DNA from: Ancylobacter sp. Lp-2 | GTDB lineage: Bacteria; Pseudomonadota; Alphaproteobacteria; Rhizobiales; Xanthobacteraceae | Length of the DNA stretch: 64,000 nt | NCBI RefSeq assembly: GCF_020523795.1 | Contig: NZ_JAJALI010000001.1 | Span: 434,001 to 498,000, forward strand | Direction: 5' to 3' | Shown: piece after piece, positions 27,043-36,864 of the stretch | Numbering within the stretch: the first letter of the stretch is position 1 | Layout: the number at the start of each line of letters is the position of its first letter | Notes under the pieces: model-generated | Told to the model about the DNA's origin: nothing | What the model saw: the letters and a program-made list of their open reading frames with translations, nothing else | Database searches by the model: none | Program-made: the position numbers and the translations under genes

Positions 27043-28022
27043 GATGGGTCTCCTGCCTTGGGCCGCCGCACGCAGCGAAAGCCGATATGGCTCATCGAGC
27101 TGTCGACCGGCTCGGCGTGGCGGGCCGCCGGCCGGTAGCGCCGGCAATAGCTCGGCGCGCACAGATGCGAGCCGCCCTTCACCACCCGGCGCGGGATGCG
27201 GATCGTCGGCTGGCCGGGATCGTAGCTGGCCTCCTCCGGCCCGCCGCGCGGGTTCTGCGGGACGCAGCAGGCCTTCGCCGCCTCCTCGGGGTGGCGGGTG
27301 GTCCAGAAATCGGCGGTCCATTCCCAGACATTGCCGATCATGTCATGGAGGCCGTAGCCGTTCGGCGGGTAGGACTTCACCGGCGAGGTACGCTCGAAGC
27401 CGTCGAGGGCGAGATTCTGGAACGGGAACTCGCCCTGCCAGGTATTGGCCATCTGCCGACCGTCCGGGGTGAACTCCTCGCCCCAGGCATATTCAGCGCC
27501 GTCGAGCCCGCCGCGCGCGGCGAATTCCCATTCCGCTTCGCTTGGCAATTCCTTGCCGGCCCACTGCGCATAGGCCAGCGCGTCGGCATAGGCGACGTGA
27601 ACGACGGGATGGTCGTCCAGCCCCTTCAGCGAGGAGCCCGGCCCATAGGGCTTGCGCCAGCTGGCGCGGAAGCGGAACGCCCACCATTGCTGCCAGTTGC
27701 GCAGATCGACCGGATGCGGCGGCGGGGTGAACACCAGCGAGCCGGCCTTGAGCATCTCCGGCCGGGCGCCGGGATAGTCCTTCGGGTCGGGGGCGATCTC
27801 CGCCACGGTGACATGGCCGGTCGCCTCGACGAAGGCGCGGAACTGCGCGTTGGTCACCGGCGTCGCATCGATGAAGAAGCCGGCGACGCTCACGCGATGG
27901 GCCGGCTTTTCTTCCGGGTAGTGGTGGTCCGAGCCCATGCGGAACGTGCCACCCTCGATCCACACCATCTCGTCCGCGAGCGGCATTGTCTGCGGGGAGC
28001 GCTGGCGATGATGTCGGTTCAT
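27039..28022 (-). CDS. Formylglycine-generating enzyme (SUMF1/FGE family)
   Basis: A 327-aa FGE-sulfatase-fold protein that oxidises the sulfatase active-site Cys (C-x-[PA]-x-R) to formylglycine. It begins MVWIEGGTFRMGSDHHYPEEKPAHRVSV and contains VTNAQFRAFVEATG and WEFAARGG. Near the C terminus GGSHLCAPSYCRRYRPAARH carries the catalytic cysteine pair (Cys288 and Cys293) of genuine aerobic, copper-dependent FGEs, which EgtB/PvdO paralogues lack. It has no signal peptide, so it should act in the cytoplasm before Tat export of the sulfatase. It is the first gene of the ten-gene operon. ATG 27986 is an alternative start. Confidence 0.92.
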   Translation of the reverse strand: MNRHHRQRSPQTMPLADEMVWIEGGTFRMGSDHHYPEEKPAHRVSVAGFFIDATPVTNAQFRAFVEATGHVTVAEIAPDPKDYPGARPEMLKAGSLVFTPPPHPVDLRNWQQWWAFRFRASWRKPYGPGSSLKGLDDHPVVHVAYADALAYAQWAGKELPSEAEWEFAARGGLDGAEYAWGEEFTPDGRQMANTWQGEFPFQNLALDGFERTSPVKSYPPNGYGLHDMIGNVWEWTADFWTTRHPEEAAKACCVPQNPRGGPEEASYDPGQPTIRIPRRVVKGGSHLCAPSYCRRYRPAARHAEPVDSSMSHIGFRCVRRPKAGDPS

Positions 28023-28098
28023 GGCGTCCTCGTCACTCGATGATGGACAAGGGAAAGACCAGGGTAGGGTATCCGGCCCTGCTCTCCAACCGGTCTGA

Positions 28099-28116
28099 CG
28101 TCTCGACCGGGAGACG
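28099..28116. promoter_or_regulatory. Dyad-symmetric site upstream of the FGE/MoxR/sulfatase operon
   Basis: CGTCTC (28099-28104) and GAGACG (28111-28116) flank a 6-base spacer, 77 bases before the first gene of the operon. A 15-base core of this site (starting CGTCTCGACCGG) recurs near 30573-30587 before the tRNA gene. It could be an operator or a hairpin terminating the YibH/YibI-like transcript. Confidence 0.3.
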
Positions 28117-28193
28117 AGGCTGCGGCCGGGGCGATGCCGGCACCGCCCGGCTGGCGGTGCGCCCGCTTCGGCCTCGGGTCGAGCGCCGGCATA

Positions 28194-29135
28194 TCAGAAG
28201 GGTACCACATAGTTCACGATCGCCTGCTGCCGCAGCACCACCTGCCGGATGATATGGCTGGCGGCAACGTGGTCGGTGTAGATGGCGGCGGTGCCGGTGC
28301 TGCCGGCCGGCAGGCGCTCGCCGAGCCGCGCATCGTCGAGCGTCACCCGCACGACGAACGGCGCCGTTGCGATCGTCTCCGGCGCCACGGCCATGCCCGA
28401 AGGCGTTGCCTGTCCGGTGTCGACGGCCTGAAGTACGGCGGCCACCCGGCCGGTGAACACCTCACCGGGCAGAAATTTGAAGGTGAGTTCCACTTTCTGG
28501 CCGGGCGCGATGTAGCGGGCATAGATCTGCGCTACCTGGACGACCGTCAGCGTTTCGGAGGTGTCGATAAAGGCCATCACCGGAGCGAGGGACAGGTTGG
28601 ACACCCGTGCGCCCTTGCGCAGCGCGAGATTGGTGACATAGCCGTCGGCCGGCGCGCGCACGGTGGTCTTGTCGAGATTCCAGCGGGCGCCGTCGACCTG
28701 CGCGCGGAGCTGGTCGACCTCCGCCTGGCGCTGCTCGACGTTGAACTCCGGCGAGGCCTGCTTCCGCGCCAGCTCGGTCATCTGGGCGAGCCGGGTTTCG
28801 GCCAGGCCGAGCTGGGCCTGGAGTGTGCGCAATTGCGCCTCGTAGGGGGTCGGATCGATCCGAAACAGCACGTCTCCGGCCTTGAGCGGCGTATTCGGCT
28901 GGACCGGAACCTCGATCACCTCGCCGGCCACATCCGGCACGATCTGCACCGACTGCCGCCCGATGATGGCGGCGCCGGCCGGCGCTCCCCAACCCATCGG
29001 GATGAACAGCCCGACCAGCAGCAGCAATAGCGCCAGCAGGGGCGACAGCTTCCAGAACAGATTGGCGGGAACCACCTTGAGCCAGATCAGCGCCACCAGG
29101 ATCGCGATATAGGCGTTGAGCAGGAAGACGATCAC
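28194..29135 (-). CDS. HlyD-family secretion protein, YibH-like
   Basis: A 313-aa inner-membrane adaptor. It has two N-terminal membrane helices (LNAYIAILVALIWLKVV and LLALLLLLVGLFIPMGW), a biotinyl-lipoyl-like domain (VPDVAGEVIEVPVQPNTPLKAGDVLFRIDPTPY), a coiled-coil hairpin (about residues 98-155) and a second half-lipoyl region (RAPADGYVTNLALRKGARV). It overlaps the upstream DUF3302 gene by 4 bases, exactly the yibI-yibH arrangement of enterobacteria. Such adaptors normally pair with an efflux transporter, but none is adjacent. Confidence 0.85.
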   Translation of the reverse strand: MIVFLLNAYIAILVALIWLKVVPANLFWKLSPLLALLLLLVGLFIPMGWGAPAGAAIIGRQSVQIVPDVAGEVIEVPVQPNTPLKAGDVLFRIDPTPYEAQLRTLQAQLGLAETRLAQMTELARKQASPEFNVEQRQAEVDQLRAQVDGARWNLDKTTVRAPADGYVTNLALRKGARVSNLSLAPVMAFIDTSETLTVVQVAQIYARYIAPGQKVELTFKFLPGEVFTGRVAAVLQAVDTGQATPSGMAVAPETIATAPFVVRVTLDDARLGERLPAGSTGTAAIYTDHVAASHIIRQVVLRQQAIVNYVVPF

Positions 29136-29383
29136 GCCTCTGTCTCCCGCTTCTCGGCCGGGCGGGCGGGGATGTCGACATAGGCCCAGACGAAAGCGAG
29201 GGGCCAGAGCACGAAACCGAAGATCAGCGTCACCCAGCCGGCGACGGCGACGGCTTGCGCCCAGGGGTGACCGCGCTTGCGAGCGACATGGCCGGGAGCC
29301 GCCCCGATGATGAGCAGCACGCCGATGGCGGAAGCAACCGCCACCACGAGCACAATGGCTGAGAAAACATCGATGAAAGCCAC
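29132..29383 (-). CDS. DUF3302 inner-membrane protein, YibI-like
   Basis: An 83-aa protein with two membrane helices (FSAIVLVVAVASAIGVLLIIGAA and VAGWVTLIFGFVLWPLAFVWAYV) joined by the loop PGHVARKRGHPWAQA, matching DUF3302. It is the partner of the HlyD-like protein encoded with a 4-base overlap. Function is unknown. A perfect palindrome lies 66 bases upstream of its start. Confidence 0.85.
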   Translation of the reverse strand: MAFIDVFSAIVLVVAVASAIGVLLIIGAAPGHVARKRGHPWAQAVAVAGWVTLIFGFVLWPLAFVWAYVDIPARPAEKRETEA

Positions 29384-29746
29384 GGCCTGCTCCTCGGAGC
29401 CGGCAATGTAGATGAAGCGGGCAGGAAATAAACAGAAATGAATGTCAGGATTTATGAAGCATAAATCATTCCATTTTTTCAGCTATTTCGCAAAGCTTCG
29501 CGTCAATGCCCTAGGGGAATGTGGCGCGGACGCCGCAGGACGAGGATGTAGAAGGCCGGGGCGACCGGTTCTGTTCTCCACCCGATCCGGGCATGTGGGC
29601 TGCCCGGCCGCTACGACCATGGAGGACGGCAGCGGCTGCCTTCCGGCATCGACGGCGGTGCGTGCAGGGCGCGCATGGGGCGGGACGCATGGGCCGGGCT
29701 GGGCGGAGGTTCCCGGCGGCGATCACCGGCGTCGCGCCGAGGTCGG
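29384..29746. other. Non-coding spacer upstream of the YibI/YibH pair
   Basis: No convincing gene is present. The left third is AT-rich and holds the palindrome described separately and probably the promoter of the minus-strand pair. The right two thirds are GC-rich with only low-quality open frames that lack ribosome-binding sites. Confidence 0.6.
29449..29467. promoter_or_regulatory. Perfect palindrome, candidate operator
   Basis: GATTTATG (29449-29456), spacer AAG, CATAAATC (29460-29467): 8-bp arms with perfect symmetry in an AT-rich patch, 66 bases upstream of the DUF3302 gene. Size and symmetry fit a dimeric repressor site (MarR/TetR/GntR class). No regulator gene is adjacent. Confidence 0.45.
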
Positions 29747-30256
29747 CTAGTTGCCGTCGCCGCGCGGATACAGGGACACGATCTGCCCGGCGATGAAGCC
29801 CTCGGCGTTCCGCCACGCCTCGTCACTGTCACCGCGGAACGTATAGAGGCGTTCAAGCACCTTCTTGTCCGTCTTGAGGTCGATCAGGGCAACCTTGGCC
29901 CACTGCACCAGCGTGCTCATCTTCTGGATGCCGCCCACCAGCAGGAGATCGGCGCCCGCCTGCCGTGCCGCTTCGGTCAGTTCCGGCGCGTTGGCATCGG
30001 TCAGGGCGCAGGGCTGGCAGGCGAGCGCGACGACGCGGAACTGGTCGCTGGCGGCGACCTCCTGTCGCAAGCCGCTCATGAACCTCTTCAGGCGGGCCTG
30101 ATGATCGGCCGTCTGGTCGCGAACCTCTCCCGAGGTGTCGAGGTACTGAAAATCCATGATCGCCACGGCGGCGGGCGGGACGGGCTCGGCGGCCCCCATT
30201 CCGGTGAGCGACAGCACGAGGCCGGTGGCCAGGAAGGCGAGGGAGAGCAGGCGCAT
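29747..30256 (-). CDS. Secreted protein of unknown function (DUF2380/DUF3280-like)
   Basis: A 169-aa protein with a signal peptide (MRLLSLAFLATGLVLSLTGMGAAE). The mature part reads VAIMDFQYLDTSGEV, then RFRVVALACQPCALTDANAPELTEAARQAGADLLLVGGIQKMSTL and a C-terminal GDSDEAWRNAEGFIAGQI. This pattern (MDF..DTSGE, later GAD..LVGGIQK) is that of small alphaproteobacterial periplasmic proteins labelled DUF2380 or DUF3280; I cannot decide which. It resembles the fold used to compute dose-type outputs in TolB-like proteins, but no function is claimed. AGGAG lies upstream of the ATG at 30256. Confidence 0.75.
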   Translation of the reverse strand: MRLLSLAFLATGLVLSLTGMGAAEPVPPAAVAIMDFQYLDTSGEVRDQTADHQARLKRFMSGLRQEVAASDQFRVVALACQPCALTDANAPELTEAARQAGADLLLVGGIQKMSTLVQWAKVALIDLKTDKKVLERLYTFRGDSDEAWRNAEGFIAGQIVSLYPRGDGN

Positions 30257-30596
30257 GCCGATCCGCTCCTGTGGGTCGTGTGTGGTGGCGCTACGATCGG
30301 CGGCGGTGGACGGATCTCCGGTGGCCAATCCGCGAGCGCGACCAGTGTGCGCCTGATTCTGGGGTCGATTGGTGCGTTCGCGCAAGATGGGGCGTCCTGT
30401 CGGACGTGCGGCAGGTTGTTGCTTTTGGGCCGCGAGGCGGGGGGCCGATGACCGCGTCATAGGTCGAGCCGCGCAAAGTCATGCAGGGTTTTGAAGAGCG
30501 CACATGCCCTGCGGCATGATGCAGCCGTCGAAAATCTGGGGAATGGTAGGAAGTTCCGATACCGGGAAATTAGCGTCTCGACCGGGAGCGGAAAAT
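30257..30596. other. Spacer between DUF2380-like gene and tRNA-Ala
   Basis: No gene is supported. It contains a short perfect hairpin CATGCC-CTGC-GGCATG around 30504-30519 and the second copy of the CGTCTCGACCGGGAG core (about 30573-30587). Promoter sequences of the secreted-protein gene are presumably near 30260-30320. Confidence 0.5.
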
Positions 30597-30672
<76 letters not shown>

Positions 30673-30770
30673 ACCGGGGGCGTCGGGCGTGCGAGCATCA
30701 CGAATGCGGCTCGCTTGGGGATCACCCGACTTGTCGCGGCGGCGTCAACCGCTGCGGTGCGCTCGTAAAG

Positions 30771-30814
30771 CACAGGGCGAAGGAGACTGCAAGTCTCGAT
30801 TTCTCCGCCCTGTG
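30771..30814 (-). terminator. Nested hairpin downstream of the FYDLN gene
   Basis: A 9-bp outer stem (CACAGGGCG 30771-30779 with 30806-30814) encloses an inner 5-bp stem (GAGAC 30783-30787 with GTCTC 30793-30797). It lies 10 bases after the stop of the FYDLN gene and before the tRNA gene on the same strand. The U-tract is weak, so this is a terminator-like structure. Confidence 0.5.
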
Positions 30815-30824
30815 GATTTCGTCG

Positions 30825-33381
<2,557 letters not shown>

Positions 33382-33432
33382 GGGAGGCCGCGGTATGGTG
33401 AGGTGTACGATCCGGCCGAAAGGCGCGCGGCA

Positions 33433-33846
33433 ATGACCGATGCGACCGATGGGGATCGCCTGTCGCGCGGACGGGCGCGGCTCGCCGAGATCACCGGCCG
33501 TTCCGGGCAGGACGTGATGGCGGCGCTCGCCGACATCGCCCCCGATTTCGCCCGCTATATTTTCGAGTTCGGCTATGGCGACATCTATTCCCGCCCCGGA
33601 CTCGATCTGCGCACCCGCATGCTGGCCACCGTCGCCGGGCTGGTCGCCCTCGGCCATGCCGAGCGGGAGCTGGAGGTGCATATCGGCTCGGCGCTGAACT
33701 GCGGCGCCTCCCGCGACGAGGTGGTGGAGACCATCATGCAGATGGCGCTCTATGCCGGCTTCCCTGCCGCGCTCGACGCGCTGTTCGTGGCCAAGCGGGT
33801 GTTCGCGTCGCGGGGGGATATCGCGCCCGCCCCGGCGCCGGAATGA
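33433..33846 (+). CDS. Carboxymuconolactone decarboxylase family protein
   Basis: A 137-aa CMD/AhpD-fold protein: LRTRMLATVAGLVALGHAERELEVHIGSALNCGASRDEVVETIMQMALYAGFPAALDAL is the typical helical core. It has one Cys and ends in the usual EVVETIMQMALYAGFPAA helix, closer to PcaC than to AhpD, since the AhpD CxxC pair is absent. The role may be lactone decarboxylation or an uncharacterised reaction. It overlaps cobF by 4 bases, so the two are co-translated, which has no obvious pathway explanation. Confidence 0.85.
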   Translation: MTDATDGDRLSRGRARLAEITGRSGQDVMAALADIAPDFARYIFEFGYGDIYSRPGLDLRTRMLATVAGLVALGHAERELEVHIGSALNCGASRDEVVETIMQMALYAGFPAALDALFVAKRVFASRGDIAPAPAPE

Positions 33847-34634
33847 GCCGGCGCGTCCTCGTCATCGGCATCGGCATGGGCGATCCGGCGTCGCTGACGC
33901 TGAAGGCCGTCGCGGCGATCAACCGGGCCGATATCTTCTTCCTGCTCGACAAGGGGGAGGCATCGGCCGAGCTGATCCATCTGCGCGAGGCGATCCTCGA
34001 GACCCATCGGGCCGCGCCGTGGCGTACCGCGACGGTGCCGAGCCCGCCGCGGGGGCAGGAAGGGCGCGAGACCCCGGGCGGCTACCGCGCCGGCGTCCAG
34101 GCCTGGCACGCCGGGCGGGCCGAACGGCTGGCGCGGGCGATCGCGGCGGAACTGCCGGAGGGCGGCACCGGGGCACTGCTCGTCTGGGGCGACCCGATGC
34201 TCTACGATTCCACCCTGCGGGTGCTGGAACGTGCCGCCGGCATGGGCGTGCCCTTCGACATCGAGGTGGTGCCCGGCATCTCCGCCATCCAGGCGCTGTG
34301 CGCGGCGCACCGCATCCCGCTCAACGGCATCGGCGAGAAGGTGGAGGTGACCACCGGCCGGCTGGTGGCGCAGGCGACGCCCGACGCGCCGGCCTTCGTG
34401 GCGCTGCTCGACGACGGCTCCGGCCTCGCGGCGCTGATGGCGCGCGGCTTCGACGGCCAGCTGTGGTGGGGCGCCTATCTCGGCACCCCCGACGAGATGC
34501 TGGTGGCGGGGCGGCTCACAGAGGTGGGCGAGGAGATATTGCGCCTTCGTGCCGAGGCGCGGGCGCGAAAAGGCTGGGTCATGGATGTGTGGCTCGCCCG
34601 GGGCGCCGGGGCGGCCGGCGGCCGGACGCCCTAG
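33843..34634 (+). CDS. cobF: Precorrin-6A synthase (deacetylating)
   Basis: An S-adenosylmethionine-dependent methyltransferase of the aerobic cobalamin pathway, converting precorrin-5 to precorrin-6A with loss of acetate. The 263-aa protein starts MSRRVLVIGIGMGDPASLTLKAVAAINRADIFF and has LLVWGDPMLYDSTLRVLE, VVPGISAIQALCAAHRIPLNGIGEKVEVTTGRL and WGAYLGTPDEMLVAGRL, matching CobF. No other cob gene is in the window, so this is a detached cobalamin gene. The overlap with the CMD gene gives the start. Confidence 0.93.
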   Translation: MSRRVLVIGIGMGDPASLTLKAVAAINRADIFFLLDKGEASAELIHLREAILETHRAAPWRTATVPSPPRGQEGRETPGGYRAGVQAWHAGRAERLARAIAAELPEGGTGALLVWGDPMLYDSTLRVLERAAGMGVPFDIEVVPGISAIQALCAAHRIPLNGIGEKVEVTTGRLVAQATPDAPAFVALLDDGSGLAALMARGFDGQLWWGAYLGTPDEMLVAGRLTEVGEEILRLRAEARARKGWVMDVWLARGAGAAGGRTP

Positions 34635-34869
34635 GACGCCGCGCCCGGACGGGCGACGCCGGGCGGTGGCATGTGCCGGGGGATGTGCCGGGTCACGGAG
34701 ACGGTGCCGCACTTCCGTACCGGCAGATATTGCCGCATGATCGGCCGAGGCGGGCACGCCCCGGCGTGTCGACCGCTTGCCGCCCGGCATCGCTGCTGCC
34801 TGCCGGTGGCATCTGTCGTCCGTGCCGCTTTCCGTCCGTGCCGTCGCCTGTCCTCCCCGGAGACCGATC

Positions 34870-35088
34870 ATGGCCGACAACCTTCCCGCCACGCGTTCCG
34901 ACATCGAGGCCAGCTACGTGCCGGCCCACCCGGAAGAGATCCACGGCGCCTACGACCTCAGGATCGGCAACCTGTTCCGGCTGCAGGGCACCGGACGCGT
35001 CACCCCGGCCGGGCTGATCTGCGGCTGCCTCGGCGCCGCCGCCGTGCTGCTGGCCACGGCGGTGGTGGTGCGGGCGGTGCGGAGGTAA
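34870..35088 (+). CDS. Small tail-anchored membrane protein, unknown function
   Basis: A 72-aa hypothetical protein. The N-terminal 45 residues are soluble (MADNLPATRSDIEASYVPAH, then AYDLRIGNLFRLQGTGRVT) and the C terminus is one membrane helix (GLICGCLGAAAVLLATAVVV) ending in VRAVRR, a positive-inside tail. CGGAGA lies 7 bases before the ATG, and base composition fits the host. It is the last host-like gene before the AT-rich island. I do not recognise the family. Confidence 0.6.
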   Translation: MADNLPATRSDIEASYVPAHPEEIHGAYDLRIGNLFRLQGTGRVTPAGLICGCLGAAAVLLATAVVVRAVRR

Positions 35089-35148
35089 TTGATAGCTTGA
35101 TGCGGTTGGCACCGGACAAATAATGATTCAGCGAAGGTTAGTCAGTTT

Positions 35149-35763
35149 TTATATTGCATGAGATGAGGCAAAATCTAGAGTTTTATCGCTTATTTCATCT
35201 ATGAGCTCAATTGATTTTTCGTGCCAGGCTAGGCAATCGGAAATATAATCTACAGTTATATTTTCTCCATGGGCGATTTGATCTCGCTTTGTCTTTAATG
35301 AGTGGTAAAATAATTTATATTTTACATGATCTAGGTCAATCTGGAGAACCCATTCAGACATGAAACGTAGTCTGCCGTATTTAAAATTTCCTCCATCAAT
35401 AACCTCCTTATGAGAAAGTTCTTTAATACGAGTCGATTTTGATGCTTCGGAGGCATCTTTGCACAACAGATATCTTTTATCTGAATTGTGTTGAACGGAT
35501 TCTTTTCCATAAAAAGCAAACCATGCCATCTGATAGTCGTAATTTTGTCGTGGATTTGATGATAAATAAAGTAAATAATTTTTAGATAGTTCTTTAATTA
35601 ATTGATCGCAATGAGCATATATGATCATCGTCCAGGCACGGCAAAGATATGCCTCTTCAGAGCGGCCAGAATAGTTTTCAGCCAAACTGCGAGCGCTAGA
35701 CAGTTCTAGCTTTCTCCACGCTCTTGACTGATCGAGCGAGCTCTGAAATTCGAGGAGATCCAT
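35149..35763 (-). CDS. HEPN-domain protein, MAE_28990/MAE_18760-like putative RNase
   Basis: A 204-aa AT-rich gene product, mostly helical. The segment KTKRDQIAHGE (Arg160 to His165, an R-x4-H motif) is the signature of HEPN ribonucleases, and the surrounding pattern (MDLLEFQSSLDQSRAWRKLEL, then AYLCRAWTMIIYAHCDQLIKEL) fits the MAE_28990/MAE_18760 HEPN group. It overlaps the preceding frame by one base (TGATG), or four if GTG at 35766 is used. Such HEPN proteins are commonly encoded after a DUF262 protein, as here, and are predicted toxins of defence modules. Target RNA is unknown. Confidence 0.8.
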   Translation of the reverse strand: MDLLEFQSSLDQSRAWRKLELSSARSLAENYSGRSEEAYLCRAWTMIIYAHCDQLIKELSKNYLLYLSSNPRQNYDYQMAWFAFYGKESVQHNSDKRYLLCKDASEASKSTRIKELSHKEVIDGGNFKYGRLRFMSEWVLQIDLDHVKYKLFYHSLKTKRDQIAHGENITVDYISDCLAWHEKSIELIDEISDKTLDFASSHAI

Positions 35764-36089
35764 CACTTGGGCTCGAATAGTTGCTTTCCGAGTTTGACGA
35801 GCTCTGGAATACGACGACTTGCATTCTTGCCACTGCCAGAGGCAGCACGAAAGCGTGCATTCCTACCAATTCCATCTATTATTTTCTTTATTTCCTTGTC
35901 TGTCGGCAAGGATTGTATATTTTGTGCTATGCCCAACGCCACAGTTTCAAAAAATGAAACTGAAAATTTACCAGTACCTGGGCTGGTTTTAAATTTCAAA
36001 GCATTGTCACCCCAGCATCTAAAAATCGTATCAAATGTTTTTTTGAATAAATCTTCAATAGTACTTGTATTTAAAATTATTGTCATCAA
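35763..36089 (-). CDS. C-terminal part of DUF262 protein, separated by a frameshift
   Basis: A 108-aa frame (from NTSTIEDLFKKTFDTIF to KLGKQLFEPK) that looks like the C-terminal domain of the DUF262 protein rather than an independent gene. It lies in the +1 frame relative to the upstream frame and overlaps it by 35 bases. Removing one T from the TTTT run at about 36073-36076 would give a single continuous protein of about 366 residues, the normal size. The ATGATG at 36089 is available as an internal start, so it might be made separately. No strong ribosome-binding site is seen. Confidence 0.65.
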   Translation of the reverse strand: MMTIILNTSTIEDLFKKTFDTIFRCWGDNALKFKTSPGTGKFSVSFFETVALGIAQNIQSLPTDKEIKKIIDGIGRNARFRAASGSGKNASRRIPELVKLGKQLFEPK

Positions 36090-36864
36090 GTATTTCGCGG
36101 AGCGCGCCGGTCAAAAATACGTCGACAGATTTGGCATTTTGGAGGGTAGATATTTTGGGGGAAAGAAAAACAATAAACCTCAAAACAAGTTCGACATCCA
36201 TCCGTACAGATTTGTCGCGATCCGCAAGTCCACATACCTTTGAGAAATTTTCGTATACAGAAATAGATTCAAACCACTTAAGTACTTTTGGATCTTTTCC
36301 TGCAATGATTGCGTTGCGCAACTCTTGACCAGAAATTGAGGTGCCACCAGAATTCAGGCGCTGAAACAGCTCAAATTTGGCATCTGGGCCCGTTTCGCGT
36401 AATAGTATTGTAAGTTGAATTTTTGTTCGCCGAAAATCAAGTTGAATTCGGCGAGTCAGTTGATTCCAAGCTTTTCCTTGGAATTTTTCAATATAAAATA
36501 AATCGTCTGACAGTTCATTGAATGGTTGATAATAAGGATTCGCCTTTGACTCTTCCGAAAGGACTCCCATATAGTCAAATATCGTAGAAACTCGTTGCAT
36601 TCCATCAACTACCTCCCAGTTTCCGTCCTCGTCTTGTGCGACAAAAACAGATGGAAGAGGTAGGCCAATAAGTATTGATTCAATCAATTTTGTCTTTTGA
36701 TCGTCAGTCCATCTAAAATATCTTTGATACTCAGGGCGTAATATTATTTCGCCCTTTTCATACATACCGGCAAGCTCTCCAATTGACATTGGGTAAGAGT
36801 CGGTTTTGACAATTTTCCGAGCACTGTCTAGGGCTGCTTCAAGGATTTCGTCATCGCGCGACAT
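36055..36864 (-). CDS. DUF262 domain protein (ParB/Srx-like), N-terminal part
   Basis: A 269-aa product. DUF262 block: MSIGELAGMYEKGEI, RPEYQR (43-48) FRWTDDQKTKLIESILIGLPLP and the ParB-like signature DGMQR (87-91). DUF262 proteins (GmrS/SspE/DndB-related ParB-like NTPase fold) recur in phage-defence modules. The frame ends prematurely in KYKYY and the expected C-terminal domain continues in the next frame. Base composition is far more AT-rich than all flanking genes, indicating horizontal acquisition. A putative -10 TAAAAT (36877-36882, minus strand) lies only 12 bases before the ATG. Confidence 0.8.
   Translation of the reverse strand: MSRDDEILEAALDSARKIVKTDSYPMSIGELAGMYEKGEIILRPEYQRYFRWTDDQKTKLIESILIGLPLPSVFVAQDEDGNWEVVDGMQRVSTIFDYMGVLSEESKANPYYQPFNELSDDLFYIEKFQGKAWNQLTRRIQLDFRRTKIQLTILLRETGPDAKFELFQRLNSGGTSISGQELRNAIIAGKDPKVLKWFESISVYENFSKVCGLADRDKSVRMDVELVLRFIVFLSPKISTLQNAKSVDVFLTGALREILDDNNFKYKYY

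Noticed and set aside
29442-29750. 102-codon plus-strand frame starting inside the palindrome
   Set aside because: No ribosome-binding site, erratic codon use and an AT-rich regulatory-looking start; better explained as spacer.
35089-35148. Attachment site or tRNA remnant at the island border
   Set aside because: No tRNA sequence or integrase gene is present; only a 7-base shared word on both flanks, which can be chance.
36055-36089. Classical -1 programmed ribosomal frameshift in the DUF262 gene
   Set aside because: The frame change needed is +1 relative to the upstream frame, and the slippery heptamer TTTAAAT is phased to the downstream rather than the upstream frame.
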